NCBI GenBank assembly: GCA_017392525.1
Contig: JAFOVD010000058.1
Span: forward strand, 1 to 56,473
Direction of reading: 5' to 3'
Length of the DNA: 56,473 nt
Source of the DNA: Lachnospiraceae bacterium
Lineage (GTDB): Bacteria > Bacillota > Clostridia > Lachnospirales > Lachnospiraceae
In this document: in pieces, positions 43,306 through 50,984 of the stretch
Layout: every line of letters begins with the position of its first letter
Position numbering within the stretch: the stretch's first letter is position 1
The notes under the pieces: generated by a model
What the model was told of the DNA's origin: nothing
The model's database searches: none
The model's input: only the letters and a program-made list of their open reading frames with translations
Position numbers and translations under genes: made by a program

Positions 43306-44784
43306 CTATTTTTCCATATGACCATCTCGATACATTGAGAATTTATCCATTGGATAATTATCAAGATTTGCGATAACCTGCCTCTTGTCTGCTTTCGAAA
43401 GAAGCGCCTCTCTTGCCTTAGTAATCTCCTGTTCTGTCTTATGCTTGGATGGTCCACCAACGCAACCGCCAGGACAAATCATACCCTCAATAAAGTCTTC
43501 TGGAAGCTTTCCAACTTTCATAAGCAACAACGCCTTACGACACTCATCTCCTCCGGCACATCGTTTTAGCTTTATATCTGATATATCCTGACCACGTTCT
43601 TCCATGCACTCCAAAACTGCATTTGCAACGCCGCCAGATGTTGCAAATCGCTTACCCCAGATGGAAGACTCCTGATATTCATCATTGACAGCTTTTAACT
43701 CTACACCTTTAGATCGAAGCAACGCACGGAATTCACCATATGTCATTACATAATCTGCATTATCCGGAACGGTTTCATCCTGAGCCTCACCTTTTTTCGC
43801 AATACAAGGTCCAATAAAGACCGTCACACATCCCGGATGTGTAGCCTTGAGATATCTGGATATTGCACACATCGGGGATACTACAGATGACATATTCTGT
43901 TCATAAATCTCCGGGAAATGTTTACGGAGCATATTGATAAATGCCGGGCAACAAGATGTCGTCATCTTACGTCCCTCTTCCTTGGCTTCAGCCCACTCTG
44001 CAGATTCATAGGCAGCCGTCATATCTCCGCCCAAGCCGACTTCTACCATATCAGCAAATCCCAGTTCCTTAAGTCCATTCTTAATTGATGCCATTGAGAT
44101 ATCTTCGCCAAACTGTCCTTCTGTCGCAGGTGCGCACATCGCAATTACTTCTTTACCTGCTTTGATATTATTTATAATATCAACCAGGTATGACTTAGAT
44201 GAAATGGCTCCAAACGGACAGCTATGAATACAGTGACCACACTGTATACATTTGCTCTCATCGATAACGCAAACGCCATAGTCATTGTATGTAATAGCAC
44301 CAACAGGGCAAGCCTTCTTACATGGTCTTACGAGATGTGCAATTGCACCATACGGGCAGGCTGCTGCACATTTACCGCATTCCTTACATTTATTCGGATC
44401 AATCTTCGTACGGTTTTCACCAAGCGAAATAGCACCAAAGGCACAAGAATTCATACACGCTTTACCCATACAGAGACGGCAGTTATCCGTAACTGTATAA
44501 GACGCAATCGGACATTCTTCACATGCAGGTGCAAGCACCTGAATAATATTTTCTGATTCTTTCTTTGGCGTTGGGCACTTTCCCATCGCCAGATTAATTC
44601 TTTGTTTTACAAGTTCACGTTCTTTATAAACGCAACATCTATACTGAGCTGTCGGTCCCGGACTGATTTCATAAACGAGTTTTTCTTTACCTTCCTCATC
44701 CAATCCATCATTCCAAGCCAATCGCGCCACTTCTTCAATGACTTTATGCTTCAGTTTCAATATACCTGCATCAGCCGTAATCAT
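43306..44784 (-). CDS. Group B monomeric [FeFe]-hydrogenase
   Basis: A 492-residue hydrogenase of the clostridial B1 type, opening MITADAGILKLKHKVIEEVA. The N-terminal part carries a Cys-rich region and four [4Fe-4S]-type motifs (CRLCMGKACMNSC, CKECGKCAAACP, CKKACP, CIQCGHCIHSCP). The H-cluster domain has TSCCPAF, GPCIAKKGE and CPGGCVGGP, in which the catalytic cluster ligands lie. It lacks the TSCCPgW-type L1 of group A enzymes. The electron partner is probably ferredoxin. GGAGGAG precedes the ATG and a Rex-type operator overlaps its promoter, so expression should follow NADH/NAD+. It is a single gene. Confidence 0.92.
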   Translation of the reverse strand: MITADAGILKLKHKVIEEVARLAWNDGLDEEGKEKLVYEISPGPTAQYRCCVYKERELVKQRINLAMGKCPTPKKESENIIQVLAPACEECPIASYTVTDNCRLCMGKACMNSCAFGAISLGENRTKIDPNKCKECGKCAAACPYGAIAHLVRPCKKACPVGAITYNDYGVCVIDESKCIQCGHCIHSCPFGAISSKSYLVDIINNIKAGKEVIAMCAPATEGQFGEDISMASIKNGLKELGFADMVEVGLGGDMTAAYESAEWAEAKEEGRKMTTSCCPAFINMLRKHFPEIYEQNMSSVVSPMCAISRYLKATHPGCVTVFIGPCIAKKGEAQDETVPDNADYVMTYGEFRALLRSKGVELKAVNDEYQESSIWGKRFATSGGVANAVLECMEERGQDISDIKLKRCAGGDECRKALLLMKVGKLPEDFIEGMICPGGCVGGPSKHKTEQEITKAREALLSKADKRQVIANLDNYPMDKFSMYRDGHMEK

Positions 44785-44832
44785 ATTTTACTTCTCCTCC
44801 ATAAGATACTTTACTATAACCCTTAATTTGTT

Positions 44833-44850
44833 TTGTGAAATTTTTCACAA
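44833..44850 (-). promoter_or_regulatory. Rex-type operator of the hydrogenase gene
   Basis: TTGTGAAATTTTTCACAA matches the TTGTGAA-N4-TTCACAA operator of the redox repressor Rex. It overlaps a possible -35 (TTTCAC, 16 bp, TATAGT) upstream of the hydrogenase. Rex itself is not in the window. Confidence 0.75.
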
Positions 44851-44942
44851 CCCCTACATCTATTTTATCTTTTTTTCTTCTTTTTTTCTACCTTTTTTAT
44901 GTATCTCCTCAAATACTTATACAAAAAAGATAGCTAACATAA

Positions 44943-44991
44943 TAAGAGCCTCCTTAAGCCTAAACACTCAGTGGTTACAGCTTAAGAAAGC
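44943..44991 (-). terminator. Probable terminator downstream of the broken gene
   Basis: GCTTTCTTAAGC pairs with GCTTAAGGAGGC (12 bp with two wobbles), followed by TCTTATTATG on the minus strand. Confidence 0.55.
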
Positions 44992-45000
44992 CCTTTTTAA

Positions 45001-45306
45001 TTACATTTCATTAACACTATTTTCTTCTGATTCCACAATCTGATTACGTACATAATTCTCACCAGATGTCATTTTCATAAAAGTATCAAATAACTCTCGT
45101 TCCTTGTCCTCAGCATATTTTTTCCACTTCTCCGAATCAAAATCCTTCTGCCATAATGCTTTCAATTCTTCATCAGTCGAATAATGCGTTTGACTGTATC
45201 CTATATTAACCTCTGGCTTCGCATTGTCCCCTTCCATAATATTGTATTCCATATAAGACCAGCCTTCTTTTACACCATATGCAACATCATTCTTCTGATT
45301 CGTCAC
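45001..45306 (-). CDS. Hypothetical protein, probable C-terminal part of a broken gene
   Basis: A 101-residue hydrophilic sequence with no recognisable family. Its only in-frame start is a GTG without a ribosome site, 8 bp after the stop of the frameshifted gene 45314-45477. It reads as the continuation of that gene rather than an independent one: both are hydrophilic, charged and on the same strand. It ends near a hairpin at 44948-44991. If translated alone, it would be a small cytosolic protein. Confidence 0.4.
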   Translation of the reverse strand: MTNQKNDVAYGVKEGWSYMEYNIMEGDNAKPEVNIGYSQTHYSTDEELKALWQKDFDSEKWKKYAEDKERELFDTFMKMTSGENYVRNQIVESEENSVNEM

Positions 45307-45313
45307 TCATATC

Positions 45314-45477
45314 CTATAACCGAAATGAAATATCCGGAAATTCTTTACCCAGTTTATCATAATATGAAATACAATCATCTATAGCACTATTCTCAAACTT
45401 TTTTCGCTAAGCGCACTGCTTTTCCCAGCATATTGAATAGTCGCTGCATTTGAAGTTCCCAAAGTTACTCTATTCAT
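45314..45477 (-). pseudogene. Frameshifted gene, N-terminal part
   Basis: An ATG at 45477 after a GGGGG site opens MNRVTLGTSNAATIQYAGKS; after a run of six As the frame must shift by one to continue KFENSAIDDCISYYDKLGKE and end at 45314. A sigma-D-like promoter lies 170 bp upstream. The family is not recognised; the SYYDKL..EFPDISF style occurs in small Lachnospiraceae proteins of unknown role. Confidence 0.5.
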
Positions 45478-45645
45478 AAAACCCCCTATTTTATTTCTTT
45501 ATCTCGATGATCTGAAACTGATGATTCATAATACTGTACATATATCCTTTGATTCATACTTTTCTCTGAACATTTTGAACTAGAGCACATAAAAAAGTAT
45601 TTATCATAACTCTTTGTATACATATAAACTTTGATGTCCCTTATA

Positions 45646-45672
45646 TTATCGGTAAATGTGTTAGATACTTTA
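45646..45672 (-). promoter_or_regulatory. Sigma-D-like promoter upstream of the broken gene
   Basis: On the minus strand TAAA (45672-45669), 15 bp, then ACCGATAA (45653-45646), close to the flagellar sigma-D consensus TAAA-N15-GCCGATAT. Confidence 0.5.
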
Positions 45673-45709
45673 TATACACCTTGCAAAAAGTGTATCGTTA
45701 TTTGCATTT

Positions 45710-45892
45710 TTACCAGGCGCCGCCTCCGAAACCTCCACCGGAGAAGCCACCTCCTGAGAAGCCGCCCATGCCGCCGATTCCTCCGCTTCCACCAAGTCCA
45801 CCAAGTCCGCCTTGCCCCATATGTCCTGAACCATTTAGATTTGACATATTTACTTCACGAACAGGCAGGCAATGATGGATGTGATGCGTCAT
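45710..45892 (-). CDS. Short glycine-rich protein
   Basis: About 60 residues ending in a long Gly run with Phe, Ser and Trp (GGFSGGGFSGGGFGGGAW), like the C-terminal tails of DUF2207/TPM-type proteins but with no domain ahead of it. The open frame extends back into tRNA-Tyr and its terminator, so the true start must be later; the ATG at 45892 or at 45847 are candidates, neither with a strong ribosome site. It could be a gene remnant. Confidence 0.35.
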   Translation of the reverse strand: MTHHIHHCLPVREVNMSNLNGSGHMGQGGLGGLGGSGGIGGMGGFSGGGFSGGGFGGGAW

Positions 45893-45961
45893 TCCATAGT
45901 ACCAAAACGGGCTATATGTAAATGTTCCCAATTCATATGTCCATTCTACTCTTTTTGGCAC

Positions 45962-46001
45962 AAAAAAAAGAAGGACGCCCCTCTTCTCATTGCGTCCTTC
46001 T
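45962..46001 (-). terminator. Terminator after tRNA-Tyr
   Basis: AGAAGGACGC / GCGTCCTTCT perfect stem (45969-45978, 45992-46001), followed by seven Ts on the minus strand. Confidence 0.9.
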
Positions 46002-46019
46002 AATTTGAATCTGTAGCAC

Positions 46020-46101
46020 TGGGTGGTGGTGGATTCGAACCACCGAAGCAATTTGCAGCAGATTTACAGTCTGTCCCCTTTGGCCACTCGGGAAACCACC
46101 C
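46020..46101 (-). tRNA. tRNA-Tyr (GTA)
   Basis: A class II tRNA of 82 nt: acceptor GGGTGGT/ACCACCC, anticodon stem CAGA/TCTG with loop CTGTAAA (anticodon GTA), a long variable arm (TGCAAATTGCTTC) and T arm GGTGG-TTCGAAT-CCACC. CCA is not encoded. Confidence 0.95.
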
Positions 46102-46133
46102 ATTTGTTTTAAATTTTCAAAACAACCTTGTTT

Positions 46134-46162
46134 AATATATCATATGAGGAACACCGTCGCAA
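46134..46162 (-). promoter_or_regulatory. tRNA-Tyr promoter
   Basis: On the minus strand TTGCGA (46162-46157), 17 bp, TATATT (46139-46134). The spacer lies within an imperfect 12-bp hairpin between the GH13 gene and the tRNA. Confidence 0.65.
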
Positions 46163-46211
46163 TACGGAGTTCCCCATTTTTTTATAATTTTTTCATATTT
46201 TATTCACATTT

Positions 46212-48242
46212 TTAGAAGTTGTGGCGTAGCACCATAGCTGTGTATGCCTGTAATGTGACATGAACATTTCCACCATCTACACTGTATTTCACAGGCATAA
46301 TGGAATAACCCGTTTCATTTGTCAGCATAATTTCTTCCATCTCACCATCCGGGACACCTGTCAACCATACCGGCACATCTCTCTCAATCGTCTTATCAGA
46401 ACTATTTACAACAACCACCAACTGTTGATCTCTGGTAAATCGTCCATAACTAATAAAATTATCATCACAACGAAGGAATATAAATGAGCCTCGTTTCAAT
46501 GCCGGATTAAGTCGATGTAACATTATCATGTCTCGATTGAAATCAATCAAAGCGTAATCCGCATTATCCCATGGATAAGTACGTCGATTATCCGGATCGG
46601 TAAATCCCACCTGACCCGCTTCATCGCCATAGTACAGTGTTGGCGCTCCCGGCCATGTCATCTGCACCAAAGTAGCCTCTTTCATAACTGCCACATTAAC
46701 ACCTTCGCCAGCTGCAGCAGAGCCCAAATCAGCCACACGTCCCACCAAATGATTCGTACGTGTCAGGAAACGACTATGGTCATGATTCGATAACTGATTC
46801 ATAGAACACATCAATGAAGGAGTCAAAAACTGTGTCATGGTATGACGCATTGTAAGTTCAAACTGCTGTCCATTGCCAAGGGCTTCCTCATGAAATTCGT
46901 CACTATGCTTTTCCATACCTGTTAAAAAGTATGATACCGGCTCCATAAACGCATCATAATTCATGACTGTATCCCACTGGTCGCCTTCAAGCCATGCACT
47001 TGCATCACCATAATGCTCAGCCAAGATAATCGCTTCCGGATTAGCATCCTTAACTTCATCACGGAATCTTCTCCAGAAAATATGATTAAAACGTTCACTA
47101 TGTCCCAAATCTGCCGCAACATCCAATCTCCATCCATCCGCATTATATGGCGGAGAAACCCACTTTCGACCAATATGCAAAATATACTCTGTAAGTTGTA
47201 ACGACCCTTCATAATTTAGCTTTGGCAACGTATCATGCCCCCACCAGCCATCATAAGCGCCATTATCAGGCCACTGTCCTTCTTTGTTAAAGTTAAAGAA
47301 ATTATGATATGGACTGTTTTCTGTGTGGTAAGCCCCCTCTTCAAATCCATCCTGTCCTTGATAAACGCGTTCTCGATCCAGCCACTTATTAAATGAACCG
47401 CAGTGATTAAACACACCATCCAGAATAACCTTGATTCCTTTTTCATGTGCTTCCTTCACAAAATCAATAAAGAACTGGTTCGATGCTTCAAGATTTTTTA
47501 AATCCGCCACACGCTTTTTATATTTGCTCGCATGTGCATTATTAAAATCTCCATGAACGAGAGGCTCCCCTCCATCTTCCACAATCTTTCCATAATGCGG
47601 ATCAATATAATCGTAGTCCTCCGTATCATATTTATGATTTGAGGGTGAAACGAATATCGGATTGAAGTAGATAACCTCTACTCCCAGACTTTTCAAATAA
47701 TATAACTTTTGACGAACCCCCTCAAGATCTCCGCCATAGAAATTACTTACATCAAAATTTGATGGCGGTGTATTCCAATCCTGAACATGTTTTGCATAAT
47801 CAGAGATGTAATGATATTCATTATCTACCGTATCATTTCCCGGATCGCCATTATAAAAACGATCCACCAATATCTGATACATTACTGCACCCTGAGCCCA
47901 CTCCGGAGTATAGAATCCGGGTACAATAGTAAATGCATATTGCCACCTCTGAGTATCGCTCACTCCATACCGGTCCAGATAGCATGTATCATCCTCTGAA
48001 ATAATCTGATAGATATAACCAAAGCGCTCTTCACCCAGATTAATCTTAGTCTTATAGTAATCAAATATCTCGGTCTCACGATCCGGTTTCATCTCCACAC
48101 GTTGATGCTTTGTCAACAGATACACCTTTGAAACATCATGGTGTGCCACTCTAATTCGAACCTCCACACGGTCTCCCGGCTTCGGCTGCCATGGTCTACA
48201 AAATTCTGGTGTACCGTCACTAAATATCGCTGTTCTATTCAT
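46212..48242 (-). CDS. GH13 alpha-glycosidase, neopullulanase/cyclomaltodextrinase type
   Basis: A 676-residue cytosolic enzyme (no signal peptide). An N-terminal beta domain (about 1-125, CBM34-like) precedes a GH13 barrel: YFNPIFVSPSNHKYDTEDY, DGVFNHCG, nucleophile Asp in GWRLDVAAD, acid/base Glu in IILAEHYGD and SNHDHSRF. A C-terminal beta domain ends the protein. Such enzymes hydrolyse cyclodextrins, pullulan and maltodextrins inside the cell, feeding the malQ/glgP products encoded about 6 kb away. The start MNRTAIFSDGTPEF follows an AAGGGAA site. Intact. Confidence 0.92.
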   Translation of the reverse strand: MNRTAIFSDGTPEFCRPWQPKPGDRVEVRIRVAHHDVSKVYLLTKHQRVEMKPDRETEIFDYYKTKINLGEERFGYIYQIISEDDTCYLDRYGVSDTQRWQYAFTIVPGFYTPEWAQGAVMYQILVDRFYNGDPGNDTVDNEYHYISDYAKHVQDWNTPPSNFDVSNFYGGDLEGVRQKLYYLKSLGVEVIYFNPIFVSPSNHKYDTEDYDYIDPHYGKIVEDGGEPLVHGDFNNAHASKYKKRVADLKNLEASNQFFIDFVKEAHEKGIKVILDGVFNHCGSFNKWLDRERVYQGQDGFEEGAYHTENSPYHNFFNFNKEGQWPDNGAYDGWWGHDTLPKLNYEGSLQLTEYILHIGRKWVSPPYNADGWRLDVAADLGHSERFNHIFWRRFRDEVKDANPEAIILAEHYGDASAWLEGDQWDTVMNYDAFMEPVSYFLTGMEKHSDEFHEEALGNGQQFELTMRHTMTQFLTPSLMCSMNQLSNHDHSRFLTRTNHLVGRVADLGSAAAGEGVNVAVMKEATLVQMTWPGAPTLYYGDEAGQVGFTDPDNRRTYPWDNADYALIDFNRDMIMLHRLNPALKRGSFIFLRCDDNFISYGRFTRDQQLVVVVNSSDKTIERDVPVWLTGVPDGEMEEIMLTNETGYSIMPVKYSVDGGNVHVTLQAYTAMVLRHNF

Positions 48243-48356
48243 AGTAATCTTCCCTTTATACTTTTTTACATATGCCTAACCCGCAGCATATATATTATGA
48301 AATATTTATTCTATTTTATTATAATCTATATTTTGGTTTTTGTTAAAATGTGTAGA

Positions 48357-48384
48357 AAAAAAGACAGCTGTTAGCTGTCTTTTT
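48357..48384 (-). terminator. Terminator downstream of ftsH and two short frames
   Basis: AAAAAGACAGC / GCTGTCTTTTT stem, followed by seven Ts on the minus strand. Confidence 0.85.
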
Positions 48385-48401
48385 AGGAGAAGGTATTTTT
48401 A

Positions 48402-48491
48402 CTATGGGGGTAGTAAAAATATATATAATGTATTGGGGGTTTTTACGATGATTATTATATCAACCGTCCACGCAAAAGTCTGCACAAACAT
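48402..48491 (-). CDS. Candidate 29-residue hydrophobic small protein
   Basis: An ATG overlapping the stop of the preceding 12-codon frame (TGATG) opens MFVQTFAWTVDIIIIVKTPN, a hydrophobic peptide that stops at 48402, before the terminator at 48357. There is no ribosome site of its own, so expression would depend on coupling. No homologue is recognised. It could be chance. Confidence 0.25.
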   Translation of the reverse strand: MFVQTFAWTVDIIIIVKTPNTLYIFLLPP

Positions 48492-48529
48492 CACAAAAGT
48501 TGGTGTACATTTTTATGCAATTTGTACAT
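48491..48529 (-). CDS. Candidate 12-residue peptide (MYKLHKNVHQLL)
   Basis: A very short frame with a perfect AGGAGG (48541-48536) six bases before the ATG, 49 bp after the ftsH stop. Its stop overlaps the next ATG. It may be a leader peptide. Evidence is limited to the ribosome site and coupling. Confidence 0.3.
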   Translation of the reverse strand: MYKLHKNVHQLL

Positions 48530-48577
48530 AACTTCCCTCCTGTGTACATTTCTACACCAAAGTAACACATCAAAAAC

Positions 48578-50446
48578 TTAATCTGTCTCTTCTACTGCTA
48601 CTCCACGGCCTTCCTTCTCCGGTGCAATTCCTTCCGGAAATAAAGCTTCGAACTCATCTCTGCCAATCTTTTCTTTCTCTAACAAAATCTCTGCTGATTT
48701 ATGCAGAATATCTATATTTTCCTTTAATATACGTTCTGCTTCCGCATAACACTCCGTGATAATACGTTTAACTTCACTATCAATTTGTGTTGCTGTATTC
48801 TCACCATAGCCTCTGTCATGAGCCAGATCTTTGCCTAAGAATACGTCATTATCATCATTATTATAGTTAATAGGGCCAACATCAGCTGACATACCATACT
48901 TTGTAACCATCGCACGAGCTGTTGCTGTAGCCTGTTTAATATCCTGTGAAGCTCCTGTTGTAATATCTCCAAAAATCAAGTCTTCAGCAATACGACCACC
49001 CATGGACACCTGAATATCCTGAAGCATCTTAGATCTTGTAATAAACATTTCATCCTTTTCCGGAAGTGGCATCGTATAACCCGCTGCTGATGCCCCCGTT
49101 GGGATAATTGATACACTGTATACCGGTCCCACATCCGGAAGCAAATGGAACAGAATCGCATGACCGGATTCATGATATGCCGTAATCTTACGTTCCTTTT
49201 CGGAAATAATACGGCTCTTCTTTTCTTGACCAAGGCCTACCTTGACAAAGGATTGTTTTATATCCTTCATCTGTATATATGAACGATCCTCTTTTGCGGC
49301 AAGAATTGCAGCTTCATTTAACAGATTCTCAAGATCCGCACCGGTGAAACCTGCTGTTGTCTGCGCAATTTGCTTCAAATCAACATCATCACCCAGCGAT
49401 TTATTCTTGGCATGGACATTGAGGATTTCCTCACGCCCACCAATGTCCGGACGACCAACAAACACTTTACGATCAAAACGTCCCGGACGCATAATAGCAG
49501 GATCAAGAATATCCACACGGTTTGTGGCTGCCATAACAATAATGCCTTCATTCGCGCCAAATCCGTCCATCTCTACCAGCATCTGGTTTAATGTCTGCTC
49601 ACGTTCATCATGACTTCCACCGAGTCCTGCCCCACGCTTACGTGCCACAGCATCAATTTCATCAATGAAAACAATACATGGTGCATTCTTCTTAGCCTCT
49701 GAAAAGAGATCTCTGACTCGACTCGCACCAACACCTACAAACATCTCTACAAAGTCGGAACCGGAAATGCTAAAGAACGGTACACCAGCCTCCCCGGCAA
49801 CTGCTTTGGCCAAAAGTGTCTTACCGGTTCCCGGAGGGCCCACCAGGATAACGCCCTTCGGAATACGTGCACCTACATTGGTATACTTTACCGGATCCTT
49901 GAGGAAATCTACTACTTCCTCCAGTTCTTCCTTTTCCTCCTTTAATCCGGCAACATCTTCAAATCTAGTCTTTACCTTGTCTCCAGATGTCATCTGTGCA
50001 CGACTCTTCCCAAAGTTCATCATACGTCCACCAGCGCCACCACTGGCTGCAGCATTCTGTGCATTAATTACAGATACAAACAAAATGAAGAACAATGCTC
50101 CCATCAATAACATCGGCAGCAACAGTTCCATCCACTGATCATGCGGAACATCTTCTAACGTATATGCGACATCCGCATCCTCCAATTCTTCCTCTGTCTT
50201 ACTTACATCAGAAGTATACATTACATAAGTGTCGCCATCCTCTATTGTAATATTAACTGTACCCGTTGGCACCTCAGCATTTTGTTCGATAGTCACCGAA
50301 GAAACAATTCCCTTATCCAAAGCCTTTGTAAACTGGGCCTGAGAATAAGTAGGGTCTTTTTTCTCCGTATACAAAAACCACAAAGCCACCAAAAGTGCAA
50401 TGACTATAAGGTAAACCCCAATCCCACTTCTTCTACGCTGTTTCAA
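48578..50446 (-). CDS. ftsH: ATP-dependent zinc metalloprotease FtsH
   Basis: A membrane-bound AAA+ protease that degrades misfolded membrane and regulatory proteins. Two membrane helices (about 8-25 and 108-130) flank an extracellular domain. The AAA module has Walker [11 protein letters not shown] (about 202), the pore segment [17 protein letters not shown], Walker [10 protein letters not shown] and the arginine finger in RPGRFDRKV. The protease zinc site is HESGH near residue 425. The start is a TTG at 50446 with GGAG eight bases upstream. At 622 residues it is normal. It is the last known gene of the tilS-hpt-ftsH operon. Confidence 0.96.
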   Translation of the reverse strand: MKQRRRSGIGVYLIVIALLVALWFLYTEKKDPTYSQAQFTKALDKGIVSSVTIEQNAEVPTGTVNITIEDGDTYVMYTSDVSKTEEELEDADVAYTLEDVPHDQWMELLLPMLLMGALFFILFVSVINAQNAAASGGAGGRMMNFGKSRAQMTSGDKVKTRFEDVAGLKEEKEELEEVVDFLKDPVKYTNVGARIPKGVILVGPPGTGKTLLAKAVAGEAGVPFFSISGSDFVEMFVGVGASRVRDLFSEAKKNAPCIVFIDEIDAVARKRGAGLGGSHDEREQTLNQMLVEMDGFGANEGIIVMAATNRVDILDPAIMRPGRFDRKVFVGRPDIGGREEILNVHAKNKSLGDDVDLKQIAQTTAGFTGADLENLLNEAAILAAKEDRSYIQMKDIKQSFVKVGLGQEKKSRIISEKERKITAYHESGHAILFHLLPDVGPVYSVSIIPTGASAAGYTMPLPEKDEMFITRSKMLQDIQVSMGGRIAEDLIFGDITTGASQDIKQATATARAMVTKYGMSADVGPINYNNDDNDVFLGKDLAHDRGYGENTATQIDSEVKRIITECYAEAERILKENIDILHKSAEILLEKEKIGRDEFEALFPEGIAPEKEGRGVAVEETD

Positions 50447-50459
50447 AACTCATTCTCCT

Positions 50460-50984
50460 TTAATCGTTTTCTACTACACCAATATATGGCAGGTTTCTAT
50501 ATCTCTGGTCAAAATCAAGACCATATCCCACCACAAATTCATCCGGAATCGTAAATCCGGTATAATCGACTTTTACATCAACTTCTCTTCGATCCGGTTT
50601 GTCAAGCATTGTACAAAGAGTGATGCTCTTAGCGCCTTTATCCTTGAAATAATCCAATAGGAAACTAAGTGTATTTCCGCTGTCAATAATATCTTCAGCA
50701 ACAACAACATTTCTACCCTTAGGATCGAAATCCAGCTCCTTCGTAATCTTTACTTCACCGCTAGAAACCGTTCCACTTCCATAACTAGAAGTTGCCATGA
50801 AATCTACAACTACAGGAACTGTAATTCTCTTAGCCAGCTCTGTTGCAAAAAAAGCTGCACCTTTTAAGATACAAACAAGATAAACTTCCTCGCCTTCAAA
50901 ATCTTTGCTAATAGCTTCACCCAGTTCTCTGATTCTTCTAGTCAGTTCTTCTTCAGGGATCATCACTCTAATATTGTTACGCAT
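50460..50984 (-). CDS. hpt: Hypoxanthine phosphoribosyltransferase
   Basis: Salvages hypoxanthine/guanine to IMP/GMP. The PRPP-binding motif VVVAEDIIDSGNTL lies mid-protein, preceded by the flexible loop SSYGSGTVSSG and followed by DKPDRREVDVKVDYTGF. A TTG at 51008 extends the frame, but GGAGG lies 11 bases before the ATG at 50984, giving 174 residues and an 8-bp overlap with the tilS stop, the usual arrangement. Together with tilS and ftsH, it is a conserved Firmicute cluster. Confidence 0.95.
   Translation of the reverse strand: MRNNIRVMIPEEELTRRIRELGEAISKDFEGEEVYLVCILKGAAFFATELAKRITVPVVVDFMATSSYGSGTVSSGEVKITKELDFDPKGRNVVVAEDIIDSGNTLSFLLDYFKDKGAKSITLCTMLDKPDRREVDVKVDYTGFTIPDEFVVGYGLDFDQRYRNLPYIGVVEND

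Noticed and set aside
45486-45707. 73-codon minus-strand frame
   Set aside because: It contains the sigma-D-like promoter, has no ribosome site and resembles no protein; it is more likely the leader of the broken gene.
45893-46051. Upstream extension of the glycine-rich frame
   Set aside because: It would start inside tRNA-Tyr and read through the tRNA terminator.
48449-48532. Plus-strand short frame with a GGGGG run upstream
   Set aside because: The spacing to the G run is poor and the minus-strand frames have a better ribosome site and coupling.
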